Of a DNA stretch of 64,000 bases, positions 35,301-45,541 are shown piece after piece. A program made the translations under genes and the position numbers. Positions within the stretch are counted from its first letter, which is position 1. Every line of letters starts with the position of its first letter. The notes under the pieces were generated by a model. That model was not told the DNA's origin and did not search any database. It saw only the letters and a list, made by a program, of their open reading frames with translations. The DNA lies in NCBI GenBank assembly GCA_016858145.1, contig JAEHOE010000006.1:124001-188000 (forward strand), given 5' to 3'. This stretch comes from Edaphochlamys debaryana. Taxonomy: Eukaryota; Chlorophyta; Chlorophyceae; Chlamydomonadales.

Positions 35301-35943
35301 ACCGAAGGGGGTGTGTGGAGGGGAAGCAGGGGCGAGTGCATGGACGGGATGCCGAGGGCGCTGAAGGGCTTACCTGCAGCTCCGCCGGTGAGTCCTCAGA
35401 GCAGCTGGATAGCAGCAGCTGCAGCAGCGGGCGAGCTTCTTGCGGCAGCGGAAGGCGCAGCTCCAGCGGTATGCCATCACTGGCGCACCTGGAGGGTTAC
35501 GGCGACACAGTCGGAGGGGGTGTGTGCAGCGCGCCGATACGCGTGTACGCCGCCCGGGCTTCTCACCTTGAGGCAGTCTCGATAGCGCTTCGGACGGCGG
35601 CCGAGTCGTAAAGGGCCTCGACGGGGGAACTCGCCGCTTCGTCGTTAGGAATCGGCGCGGGGTGACGGGGCGCGCCGTCTCCGATTATCCTGACCTGCCA
35701 CCCACTCTGAAGGCTGCCACTATTATATTCCCTTGTCGCGCGGGCTTGGGACCGGAAGCACAGCCACGGCGCGAAAATGCTGTGCCGCCTTGGCGCGTTG
35801 GGCTTGGATGCCTGCCTGAATAAGACAACTCCTGCTCCACGAAAGGTCGTGAAGTGAACGACGGGGAGGGCCGTGGTGGCGCAGGTCTCCGCTGCTTCCG
35901 CGCGGAAGACCCTTCCCCTCCCGTCCTCCTCCCGATGCTTCAT
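29427..35943 (-). CDS. PAS-domain class III guanylate cyclase
   Basis: Exons, complement, in transcript order: 35567-35943, 35374-35488, 34959-35275, 34799-34832, 34480-34683, 31260-34340, 30656-31136, 30438-30544, 30238-30304, 30039-30109, 29823-29924, 29427-29684. They give 1,737 residues. The C-terminal cyclase domain (about 1525-1737) has both metal aspartates, D1537 ([12 protein letters not shown]) and D1581 ([10 protein letters not shown]). E1577 and C1660 (CLFGDTVN) are the guanine-specifying pair, with Asn1667 and Arg1671 of the transition-state motif NVASR. The usual catalytic residues are present, so it should make cGMP. A PAS domain begins near 258 ([17 protein letters not shown]). 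Its last strands ([11 protein letters not shown], then [19 protein letters not shown]) come only after a 3,081-base exon encoding about 1,000 low-complexity residues. A helix with MLPRH links PAS to cyclase, as in other algal cyclases. No membrane helix is seen, so it is probably soluble. The start codon is the least certain point. Confidence 0.88.
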
Positions 35944-36724
35944 AATGTGACTCTCAGAGCCTCATGTCATCTGCATAATCACGTCTCCGCCGCGCTGGCA
36001 GAGGCGCTACCGGTAATTAGACAGTAAATTGTCGCGGTCGTGACCGGGTGTTCCAAGTGGATCGCGAGCACTGTATGCGAGAAGAAGAGCTACACAAGTC
36101 TGATCCTGTGGGCCGCTATGGCTGAAACAGCGCGTATGGCCACGAAACCGCTGAGTGCAGTACATCGGCGCGGTTTTCGCACACGGTCAGCCTCTCGCAA
36201 CGTTCAATGACTGCACAGCATCTCCGGATAAGAAGACGGGCAGCAGCCTTCGGTCAGGCTGGACTCAGGGATGACAGGGTCCTACTCGGACATGCGCTCG
36301 ACTCCCCGCCTCCATAAAGTCTGCAGGAGCCGCACCAGGCCCAGGCTTGTTCGTGGAGACCTTGTATTGCCGCTCTGCGCAAAGCACGTGCGGCTGCCCC
36401 GTGTCCGCTTCGGCGCCAACGCCTTCCTACCTCCCCACGCTACGGCAACGTCCTGCGGAAGCCCTCGACACGCGTTGTGCGCAGCCCGGTTCGCAGGGCT
36501 GCGCGCACGTCCGCATTATGCACCTGCAGACTTTACATGGCCGCCTGCGGTTCATATCCGCCGGTCTGAAACGTTCACACCGTCGGGATGCGTTGGGGCA
36601 CCCGCGGTGCGGGCCCGGGCCCCGCTGCCCCGTTCCACACTCCGCCTCCCCCCGTCTCGCCGCACGCCCCACCAGCCACAGCCGCACGTCTCCGCCTCGA
36701 CGTAGGCCCCTCCCCGGCCTCCGC
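35944..36724. other. Spacer: cyclase promoter and DEG1 3' flank
   Basis: Both neighbours are on the - strand. It holds the promoter of the guanylate cyclase (right of 35943) and the 3' UTR of DEG1 (left of 36725). AT-richer sequence lies around 36000-36120. No gene is seen. Confidence 0.5.
36533..36537 (-). terminator. Candidate TGTAA poly(A) signal of DEG1
   Basis: TTACA on the + strand reads TGTAA on the - strand, 188 bases after the DEG1 stop codon. The distance and motif fit chlorophycean genes. Confidence 0.5.
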
Positions 36725-39700
36725 TCACACCTCTGCGCCCACGTCCGACCCTGCCAGCGTCACAGTCAGCCCCGCCGCCTTGCCGTCCCGCAGCACCTCC
36801 AGCTTCACGCGGTCGCCCACGCGGTGCTCGTCCAGGCAGTCGTACACGTCAGCAGCGTGCCGTACCGCCCTGAGGAGGGGCAGGGGATGCAGGGGGGCCA
36901 GAAGAGAAGGGGATGGGTCAAGGGGTGAAGGTTATGAGTTTGGGGTACAGTTGAGGTCTGGGCTGCTGATGGCTGAGACGGCAGGATGCAGGCGGCTCTT
37001 GCGGTCGCACGATGTGGCCTGCGGGCGGCACAGTTGCCACCACGTGGCCCCACCACGTCATCCCCTCAATTCCCCGGCTTCCCCCACCTTCCGTCCATGG
37101 CTGTGATGACATCACCCAGCGCCAGGTCCCCGAAGATGTCTGGGGGAGGGTCGGGGGGTCGAGGGGTCGAGAGGGGGGAAGGGTGGTGAGGTCTTGGGGT
37201 TATGGAGGGCAGAGCTGGTTTCAAGAGTAGAGGACGGCCCCTCCGCAGCCCACCCGCCCAGCCCGCCCTACCCCTGTGCGTGGGCCGCAGCCCCGCCGCC
37301 GCCGCCGGGCTGCCCGGGGGCACCTCGAGCACCAGCGCCCCCTCCAGGCCCACGCGCTGGAGCACCTGGGGGGGGAGAGGGGAGTGGGAGGGAGGGAGCA
37401 GGGGGGTGATGAGCGTCCTTGTCTGCATCGCGCAGTGTGCCGTATGATGATGCGGCGGCCCTCCCCCTCCCCCCCCCCCGCACCTGAGCGGGCGCCAGGG
37501 TGATGCCCAGGGAGGGGCGCACGGTGCGGCCGTAGGTCAGGATCTGAGGGGGGGAGGGGGCGGGGGGAGGGGGGGCAGAGGTGTGGAGCAGAGGTGGAGG
37601 CCGCCGCGTGGGGGAGCGGGTGGTGAGGAACGCCGACCACCGGTCCCTGGCGGCAGCAGCCCAGCGCTGGCCTCCACATGCTCCCGGGCCACGTGCGCCG
37701 AGGAGCCTTCCCTCGCCCCCTCGTCCCTCCTCCCCTCTCCCATGCCCTTAATCCGCCTGCCCCAACCTCCGCCCCCCCCCCTCCCCACCTGCGCCACCAG
37801 CCCCCGCACGGCGTCCAGCGGCACCGCGTAGGAGCGCCCCCCGCCCCCGCCCCAGGCCCCCGCGGGGGGCGCCACCAGCAGCCCCACCAGGCAGCCCCGG
37901 CTGTCCAGCAGCGCCCCCCCGCTGCAGCCGGAGTCCGCGGGGGCGTCCGTGGCGATGAGGCCCCGCAGCGGGAACAGCCCCGCGGACAGCTCGCAGCCCA
38001 GGCCGCACACCACGCCCTGGGAGGAGGGGAGTTGCGGAGGCGGGGGGAGAGATGGGGAGGCGCTTGGCAGAAGGTAAGGAGTGCCGGAAGTGGCGGGCCC
38101 TCGACACCGCTCACCTGGCCTTGCACACAGGGGCGGAGCGGAGCCCCTGCTGCCAAGGCCCCCCGCCCCTCCCTCTGCCCGCCCCGCCCCGCACCTTGCT
38201 GAGCGTGTGGCCCAGGCCCCAGGGGTTGCTGATGCCGTACACCGCCTGCCCCACGCGCAGGGCCGCGGCGCTGCCGGGGGTGACGGGCTGCAGCTCCCGG
38301 AGCTGAGGGGGGTGGGGGGGGGAGGGGGAGGGATCAGGGGGGGATTGGGGAGGAGGGGAGTAGACGGGGATGGGAGAGGCGGGGTGCGCGGGGAACAGCA
38401 AGATGTCACAGGGCGGCTGCCTGGCCGCGGCTCCCAGTCGCAGCAGCCCTCCAGCTCCCTCCCGCCCTCCCCCAGTCCTTAGCCTCCGTCACACACACAC
38501 ACACCCCAAAACACCCCCGCACCTTGCTCTTGGGCAGCGAGAGCTTGAGCACCGCCAGGTCCTTCCCCGCGTCGCCCCCCAGCACCTTGGCGGTGTACGA
38601 GGTGTTGTCGGACAGCGTCACCTGGGGGGGCGGGTGGGGGGGGGTACCGGTGAGGTCAGGGGCGCGGCATGGGGCCTGAGGAGCGGGCCGCCCCCGGCCA
38701 GCCCTCAGCGCCCCCCCCCTTTGTCGCACACTCCAGGACGCCATCCCTCCACACTCCCCCCCAGCAGCTCCTCCCCCACTCCTGCCCGCAGCGCCCTGCG
38801 CCTGCCCCGCCCTCCCCTCGTCAGTGCCCTCCCCCCCACCTTGACCTCCGCCGCCCCCTTGACCAGGTGGTAGCAGGTGAGCACCACCCCCCGGTCCCCC
38901 CACAGCAGCCCGCTGCCCTGCCCCGTGGGCACCCGCGAGGCGTCCAGCGTGGAGAAGGTCTGGGGGGGGGAGGGAGGGGGCGGGAGCACACATGGAGGAG
39001 CCCTGAGGAGGCGGCCTGGCGGGATGGTACAGCGGGGCGCGCCCAAAGCGCATCTGCGCCGTCTCCTCCCCGTCAGCCGTAGGCACTGCCGCCTGCCCCC
39101 CCCCCCCACCTGCATGGCCCGCATGCCGCTGATGTTGACCACGGAGGGCCGCGCACCCTCGAACAGCCGCACCACCGCCGCCTCCGCCGGGGACACCCCC
39201 AGGGAGGCGGCCAGCGCCGCCGTCTCGGGGTCCGTGGCGGCGGCGGGGGCCACGGGGGCGGCGGCGGCGGGGCCGGCGGCGGCCGGTGGCTCAGCGCCCG
39301 CCACGTCTCCCGCCGCCGCCGCCGCTGCTAGAGACCCGGCGCCGGCGGAGGAGGTAGGGGCGGCGCTGCCAGCGGAGGAGGCAGCGGGGGCGGGGTCCGA
39401 GGGGCCGGCGTCAGCGACCGGAGGCGACCGCTGAGGGGCCGGGGCGGCGGAGCCCTTGGCTGCAGCGGGTGCCGCGGCGAGCTCCGCCAGGGGGAGGGGT
39501 GCTGCGGCCCCGCTGGTGGGGGCAGCCTCGGCTCTGGAGCTCCGCGCCGCCCTCGAGTGGGAGTAGGGGTGGGAGTGGGAGGACCTGGGGCCCCGGCGGC
39601 CGTAGGAGGGCCCCTCGCCCGCGCCCCTGCCGTCGGGGGCTGACGTGGATGCGGCCTGCGAGCTGCGCGCAGCGGCGGAGCCCTCCGGAGCCTCCGCCTC

Positions 39701-40132
39701 GGCCGCCGTCCACGTCGACGCCGCCGCTGAGGGTGGAGACAGGACCACCGCCGTCGGAACGCCACCCACGGGACCTGCTGCCGCCATGGCCCGTGCCGGG
39801 TATGCAGCGAGGGAGGCGAGCACACATGCGGCCACCACCGCTGCCAGACGCAGGGCTGCCGTCAGAGCGGTTCGCAGCGACGCCCAGAGCCGCGACCACA
39901 GCGGCTCCGTCTGCCGCTCCGGTCGCTCGTCTGTTCCATTCGCCCCCGTCAGGCCATCGCCAAGGCCTTGGCTGAGGCTGCTAGAGCTGGCGTGCAGACT
40001 CGGCGCCCGAATTGTGAACACGAGACCGCAGCTCGCGGTCTGCCTCTGTCGTCGCGGGACCCATGCACAAGCTGGCCTAAGAGGACCTGGTGCACCTAGA
40101 CGCGCCCGCGAGAGCGTTTTGGCTCGCAGCAT
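36725..40132 (-). CDS. DEG1: DEG1-type serine protease of the thylakoid lumen
   Basis: Exons, complement, in transcript order: 39110-40132, 38840-38959, 38523-38621, 38195-38302, 37789-38016, 37484-37543, 37272-37365, 37088-37139, 36725-36869. They give 642 residues. An Arg/Ser-rich plastid transit region is followed near 90-115 by a hydrophobic lumen-targeting segment ending AYPARAMA. This is a bipartite presequence. The trypsin-like domain has the triad H372 (CYHLVKG), D402 (GKDLAVLKL) and S482 (GCSGGALLD). One PDZ domain follows, with GALVLEVPPGSPAAAAGL, DLALGDVITAMDGR and VGDRVKLEVLRDG in the order and spacing of plant Deg1. The enzyme would degrade damaged photosystem II and lumenal proteins. 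About 200 residues of Ala/Pro/Ser-rich sequence between presequence and protease are unusual. ATG at 40132 was chosen because the in-frame codon two upstream is TTG. It is divergent from SEN34. Confidence 0.9.
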
Positions 40133-40388
40133 GCTCAAGAGCTGCGGGTCAAGCCCGCTCCGTTATGGCTTCAGCGTCGTGAATTTGCTTGTATGATCAG
40201 TGCAATGGCTGAATTGTGGTAAACGAGCCGCGGTTTGGTGCCGATCCAAGGCACTTGCTTCATGGGCGTGCCGCTGACCGAACCGGCGAGCGGCTGCGCA
40301 GACCACAAACCCGTTTCACCCGACATGCCGAACCCACGAGCTCAATAGTTATAGCAAGTACATTAGCCGCAGGTTGCACGCCGGCGCG
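40133..40388. promoter_or_regulatory. Short divergent promoter, DEG1 / SEN34
   Basis: Only 256 bases separate the two start codons, so the promoters and 5' UTRs of both genes must be compact or overlap. No specific site is assigned. Confidence 0.5.
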
Positions 40389-42717
40389 ATGGAGCCGGAG
40401 GCGGGCAGCCCCATTCCCTGCTTCGTGTCCGGCAACAAGGGCTACGTGTGGGATGCTGACGGTGGGGAAGAGCCATTGGACCTTGCCGGGATGCCTCGGG
40501 GAGGCCTCCCTCGCTGACACCAAGGAGCTGTGTGTTTGGGATGGATGGCTGTCCCCGCCCGCAGGCGCCATGCGGCTGCGCAAGCGGCACCGGATAATGG
40601 GCTGCCTCGTGGGCAGCGTGGCACGTGAGCGGCTCAGGGGGGCGGGGCTGGGGCTGAGTCTAGGGAGGGCGAGGGGAAGGACGCGAGGGTTGTCGTCTGG
40701 GCAGACTGCCAGGAAACGGACAGGAAAGCCCCCCCACGCCGCCGCCCGGGGTGACCCCCCGCTCACCTCCCCCATGCCCCCCAGAGTACAAGAGCCAGAA
40801 CGAGGTGAACGCTCTGCCGCTGGAGCTCAGCGCTGACGAGGTCACCCTGGCGTCGAGACGGGGTGAGGCAGGGGCAGTCGGACGGGTCTGAGCCCCTGGG
40901 GCGCCCCGCCCTCCCCCGCCTTTGCTCTCTTAAGTGCCGCCCCGCCCTACGAGTAAAACACCCCCCACCTCCACCCCACAGGCTGGGTTCAGCTGCTGCC
41001 GGAGACGGCCGCGCCCGTGCGAGCGGCTGCAGAGGCGGCGTCCGCGGCCGCTGCCGCCGCGCGGGCTGCCGCGGCGGCCGCGGCGGGGGCGTCGGGGCGG
41101 GGCGGGGAGGGCGGCGGGCGGCCCTGGGCTGACGAGTCCTGGCACGGGGCGTACGCCGAGTACTACTCGCAGTGGGACCCGCGGCGGGGCTTCACGGGGC
41201 GCCGGCTGCCGCTGCTGGGGCCCAAGCGGCGGAGGCTGGCGCAGCAGGCGGAGGGGGCGGGGGCGGAGGCAGGGGCCGTCAAGGCCGAGGCAGGGAGAGG
41301 AGGAGCGGCTGGGGAGCTGGGGGGCAGCGGCGGCGGGGAAGGGAAGGGCGGCGCGGCGGCGCCGGGGCCGGCGGTGGACGCCTCGGAGCCCGGCTGGCGC
41401 GTGGCGGTGACGGAGGGCGGGGCGTACAAGCTGCCGCTGACGGCACAGGCGGCGGCGGCGGCGCGGGCGGGCGCGGGAGGGGCTGCGGCTGCCGCTGGCG
41501 GCGGCGCTGATGCAGGTGTGCGGGCTTCTGGGGGATGGGCCAGGGACAGGTCCTGGTGGACGCTCCACACTCTCCCCTCGGTCGCCTCGCTTCTCACAGC
41601 CCGCTTGCTCGCTTCTCGCCTGTCCCCACCGCGCCCACCGTGCCCCCGCCCCGCCTCCTCCCCGGCCGCTCTCCGCAGCCCCCCCCTCCGTGCGCTGGTC
41701 CCACCCCGCCTCCCCCGCTGCGGCGCTGCGGTACGCCGTGTTCGAGGACCTGCACGACAAGGGGTGGGGGGGAAGGGGGGCGGGGGGAGGGGAGGGAGAG
41801 GGAGAGGAGAGAGGGGTGTACGTGGAGCCCTGTGCAGCCCTGTGCAGGGAGCGGGGTCCGTGGCAGACGGAGCGGGTCTATTGGCCACAGCTTGGGCAGG
41901 GGGCATCGATCTAGGAGGGGGGGGGGCCGGGGGCGGGGCACGTGGTGGCACGAGCGCCTGGCAGTCTGGGCTGCAGGGTGGACCCTGGTGGGCGGGACAA
42001 TGATGTCATGCGCGCAGCCCTGAGGTCGCATCGCTGCCCCCTCCCTCCTGTCCCCTCCCTCCTGTCCCCCTCCCCCCCCAGCTTCACTCTGACGGGGGGC
42101 CTCAAGTTCGGTGCCGACATGCTGGCCTACCCGGGCGACCCCAGCCTCTACCACGCGCAGGTGGGCGGCAGGACAGGGGGGGGCAGGGGGAGGCAGGGTG
42201 CATGGGCAACGGCCAAGGGACTCAGCGGCGGGGCCTTGGTGATACGGGCGCTGCCACCTCTTACGCCACAACGCGGTCCCCCTTGCTCCGCAGTTCACGG
42301 TCCGCGCCATCCCCTCCACCGCCACCGCCGCCTGCACCTCCCCACATCCCTCCACGGCCCCCTCCGCCACCGGCTCCGCCTCCGCCGCCTCCCCCGCGGC
42401 GCCCCCCTCCGGCCCCCAGCCCTGGCTCAACCCCATGGGGCTCAAGGCGGCGGCGCGGGGCTCCCACGGCGCCCGCAAGCACATGCTGCTGGCGTACCTC
42501 AAGGTGGGGGAGGGGCGGGGATGAACGTTTGGGGGGCCTGGGTGGAGGGGGCGAGGGTGCCGTTTGTAGGGGGGACTTGCAGGAGGGTGTGCACCTGCCC
42601 TGCCCCGCATCACGTCCTGACCCCCTCCTCCCGCAGGACGCGGGCCCGGGGCGGCCGCCCGCGGTGTGCTACTTCACCTTCGCTCCGGAGGCGGGCTTCG
42701 GCGGCAGCAAGGGGTAG
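40389..42717 (+). CDS. SEN34: tRNA-splicing endonuclease catalytic subunit SEN34
   Basis: Exons 40389-40461, 40565-40624, 40785-40862, 40982-41515, 41679-41763, 42082-42160, 42294-42503 and 42637-42717 give 399 residues. The N-terminal domain starts IPCFVSGNKGYVWDAD and continues RLRKRHRIMGCLVGSVA, as in human and yeast Sen34. The endonuclease fold near the C-terminus has RYAVFEDLHDKGFTLTGGLK and then AYPGDPSLYH. The catalytic tyrosine and histidine, eight apart, are Y293 and H301. The lysine of the triad is probably K365 (GARKHMLLA). In the four-subunit SEN complex this subunit cuts the 3' splice site of tRNA introns in the nucleus. An Ala/Gly-rich linker of about 170 residues separates the two parts. 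The joins in exons 4-6 were fixed by phase and by restoring the DKGFTLT motif. It ends 226 bases before a SAC3-family gene. Confidence 0.92.
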
Positions 42718-42862
42718 CCGGGGGCGTGACAGGGGCCGGGGGCGACATTCGGTGGGCCATGGACCCCGACGATGGGGGGGGCAGGCCGGGATGGCACCGG
42801 CGAGAGGCCGAGAGCGTGGGCGTGCCCGGTCAAAACCAGGGTCCCTATTCAAGTGTCTTCCT

Positions 42863-42867
42863 TGTAA
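42863..42867 (+). terminator. TGTAA poly(A) signal of SEN34
   Basis: TGTAA lies 146 bases after the SEN34 stop and 77 bases before the proposed ATG of the next gene, a good position for the chlorophycean poly(A) motif. Confidence 0.6.
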
Positions 42868-42943
42868 CACGACATGTGAGCCTGTCTCAGTGCCACAATA
42901 CATAATTGGAGCGCTTCTTGCCTCGGTCGTCGCGGCAGCAGCC

Positions 42944-44957
42944 ATGCCACACCACCAGCAGCCGGTTCACTGGAAACACGGATGGGAGCCTGTCGCGAAT
43001 GGGTGAGCATTCTCAGTGGGAAATATGGATGTATCGCTTGGGCGAGCACCGGTCGCAGCTCCTGAGCACCGATCGCCATTTCGGGCGGAGTGCACGCAAC
43101 GCCCCTTCCGCCGAGCTGGGGTGTCTATGTGGATTCCATATTGTGACATATAGCTCAAGAGCGGGAGCAACGGCCCGCTCTACTCGTGGCCACGACTCCA
43201 CGAACCGTCTCCCCACCCCCCACCCCCTGCGCTGCAGCCGCGCGCTGCCCCCGCGCCCCACCCTGCTCGTGGGCGCCGCGGGCGACCTGGAGGCCTGCCG
43301 TACGGCCTGGGCCCAGCTGCAGCCGCTGGCCGCGTCGCTGGTGGCCCAGGCGGAGGCGGGGGCGTGCGGGGCGGAGGCGCTGGAGGGCTGCGTGCGGCGC
43401 TTCCGCTCTCTGCGGGAGTCCCTGGTGGCGGCCTACGAGGGCGGGGAGCTGGCCAGGCAGGCAAGCGGAGGGCCTTGCGTACTTGGGTGCCGTGCCTGCG
43501 GGAGAGGGAGAGGGTGCTGCGGTGCTGGCCGGGGACTTGCGCTCGGGAGGGGGCAGCGCGCGGCGGGCGGGCCCGCCGTATGGGAGGCTGCGGCCGCAGC
43601 TGTCGGGAGGCGCTCCCGAGCTCACCCAACCCAGCAGCACTGTGGACCTACCATGTGGCCCCTCCCATCCGTCACAGCTGTTGTACATGACGCCCACCAC
43701 CACCTAACGCACACCCCAGGTGTACGAGGCCAGCGCTGACGTGTGCCTGGCGGCCCGCTGCTGGCCCGAGGCGCTCAAGAGCCTGGCGGGGCTGGCGGGG
43801 GAGAGCGGCATATACGTGGCGGCGGCGGGGGCGGCGGCGGGGGCAGCGGGGGGCACGGCCGAGGAGACGGGGGAGGAGGAGCGGGCGAGCCCCGCAGGGC
43901 CCAGCGGGCGGAGCGCAGAGGAGGGGAGAGGCGGGCGCAGCGAGGCGGCGGCCCCGGGCGGCCGGGCCGCTGAGATGGTGGCGGCGCACGTGCTGTTCTT
44001 CGGCTGCGTGCCGGCGGCGCTGGCGCAGGCGGGGGGCGGGGGCGGCGGCGGGCTGGCGGCGGCGGGGGCGCTGCTGAGGGGGAGAGCGGCGCTGCCTCAC
44101 CTGGACAGCCCTCCCCTGCGGTACGCCGTCCAGGTGGGGAGGGGGAGGGGGGGGCAGGCACCTCAATACGTGAGCTGCTGCAGGCGCGGGCACCCGCCAA
44201 GGGTTGTACCAGGTCCATCGGTCCTCCCTGCTTGCCCAGCCTTGCCCCTGTCCACAGGCCCCGGGCCACGCCTGCAGCTTTACCCGCCGCCCGCGCCGGA
44301 GCCCCTACCCCCCTGGACCCTCACTGCACATCCCCCTGCACATCCGCCCCCCGCCCCCAGGTGCTGGCGGCGCTCTCCGCGGGCGACTGGCGGCGCTTCC
44401 TGCGGCTGCGGGGGGAGGCCCCCGGGCGGGCGCTGCGGGCGGTGGTGGAGGCGCGCACGGAGCAGGTGTGCGTTGGGGAGAGTGGGGGGCGGAGGGTGGA
44501 GAGGGGGCGTGGTGTGCACCGTGTTGGTGGGCCTTGGGCGGCCTCCGCGGCGCTCCGACGCCAAGGACGGTCTCCAGATGCCGACTGGCTCTGTGTCTTT
44601 TGACCCGGTGCCCCCTCCCCCGCCCAGGTCCGTGCCGCGGGGCTGCGGTGCCTGGTGTCCGCGTACCGCTCGCTGCCCGCACCCGCGGCCGCAGCCATGC
44701 TCGCCCTGGGGCCGACGGAGGGAGCCCAGCAGGGGCAGCAGGGGCAGGGCGAGGGTTTTCAGGCCCAGCTGCAGGAAGGCGGCACGGAGCAGGGGCCTGG
44801 GCAGGCGGGGAGGGCGGCACTGCGAGCGCTCCTCGAGTCGGCGGCGGCGGGAGGGCTGAAAGGGGCGGAAACGGCCCTGGCGGCAGGCTCCGCGTGGGAA
44901 GGGGACGGGAAGGACAACGACGGCTTGGAGGGCTGGGAGTTGACATTTCGTACGTAA
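42944..44957 (+). CDS. SAC3/GANP-family (PCI-type) protein
   Basis: Exons 42944-43002, 43238-43460, 43720-44133, 44361-44465 and 44628-44957 give 376 residues. Residues about 75-125 (CVRRFRSLRESLVAAYEGG, then VYEASADVCLAARCWPEAL) match the core of the SAC3/GANP domain. There FKSIRQDLTVQ...VYETHARIALEKGD..EYNQC is typical. Later segments (VLAALSAGDWRRFLRLRGEAPG, VRAAGLRCLVSAYRSLP) match its helical repeats. Such proteins act in mRNA export or splicing-linked complexes in the nucleus. It is short compared with true SAC3 and closer in size to SAC3D1/THP3-like members. Exon 1 is inferred from a GT-AG intron whose phase fits exactly. The contiguous ORF from 42906 lacks an ATG at its beginning. The intron after 43460 has a GC donor (CAG|GCAAGC). 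A Gly/Glu-rich insert lies near residues 140-165. Confidence 0.68.
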
Positions 44958-45541
44958 TCATTGTCGATATAACTCTTTCGCGGGCATGGTGTCGCCCGCT
45001 GTGGCGGGGGCAGGGGGGCACGGGCAGTTTGTTCGTTGGCATCATGCCATGGCAGCTGGCTCGTCCTCGGGTGCGCGCGAGCCGACTGAGTGGCCAGCTA
45101 ACCCGGTGCAGACGACTAGCCAAGCGTCGACTTGATGCCTGGGCGGCTGTAGTACGCGCAGTGACGCGCTGTAGGGGCTCTAAGTTCCCTCGCTTGAGCT
45201 CCTACGCCTTTGCCTGAAGCGCCTATTCTACACACAGAAACATCTTCATATATTCACTCAATTATAACGACGCATACAACGAGAGTCACAGCTTACTGGC
45301 AGCGAGGATTGGCGCAATGGTGAAGGTCCAACGCGGGCCGGTCGGCCAAGCGGCAGAAGCAATAAAGGCAAGAGAAGACTCATGTCACAGAGATTGTTTC
45401 TGCTGGAAGCCGCCCACTCGCGCGGGGGCCGCGCGAGCGGGTCGACGGAGCCTCGCGCTGCGCTAGGCCGTCACCCAGTACAGACACGATGGGTATTTGT
45501 ATGGGAAGCGACCGCTGGTGCCATATGGGGCTCTGGTGACC
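44958..45541 (+). other. Spacer before the coiled-coil gene
   Basis: It holds the 3' UTR of the SAC3-family gene and the promoter of the coiled-coil gene. An AT-rich tract at about 45220-45290 is the clearest promoter-like feature. An upstream non-coding exon of the next gene could lie here. No other gene is seen. Confidence 0.45.

Noticed and set aside
38705..40138. Start of DEG1 two codons earlier
   Set aside because: The upstream codon is TTG, not ATG. The ATG at 40132 gives the same presequence.
42906..43739. Single continuous ORF at the start of the SAC3-family gene
   Set aside because: It has no ATG at its 5' end and includes a 43003-43237 stretch that is bounded by GT-AG and reads as non-coding. 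It also runs into the next intron at 43461.
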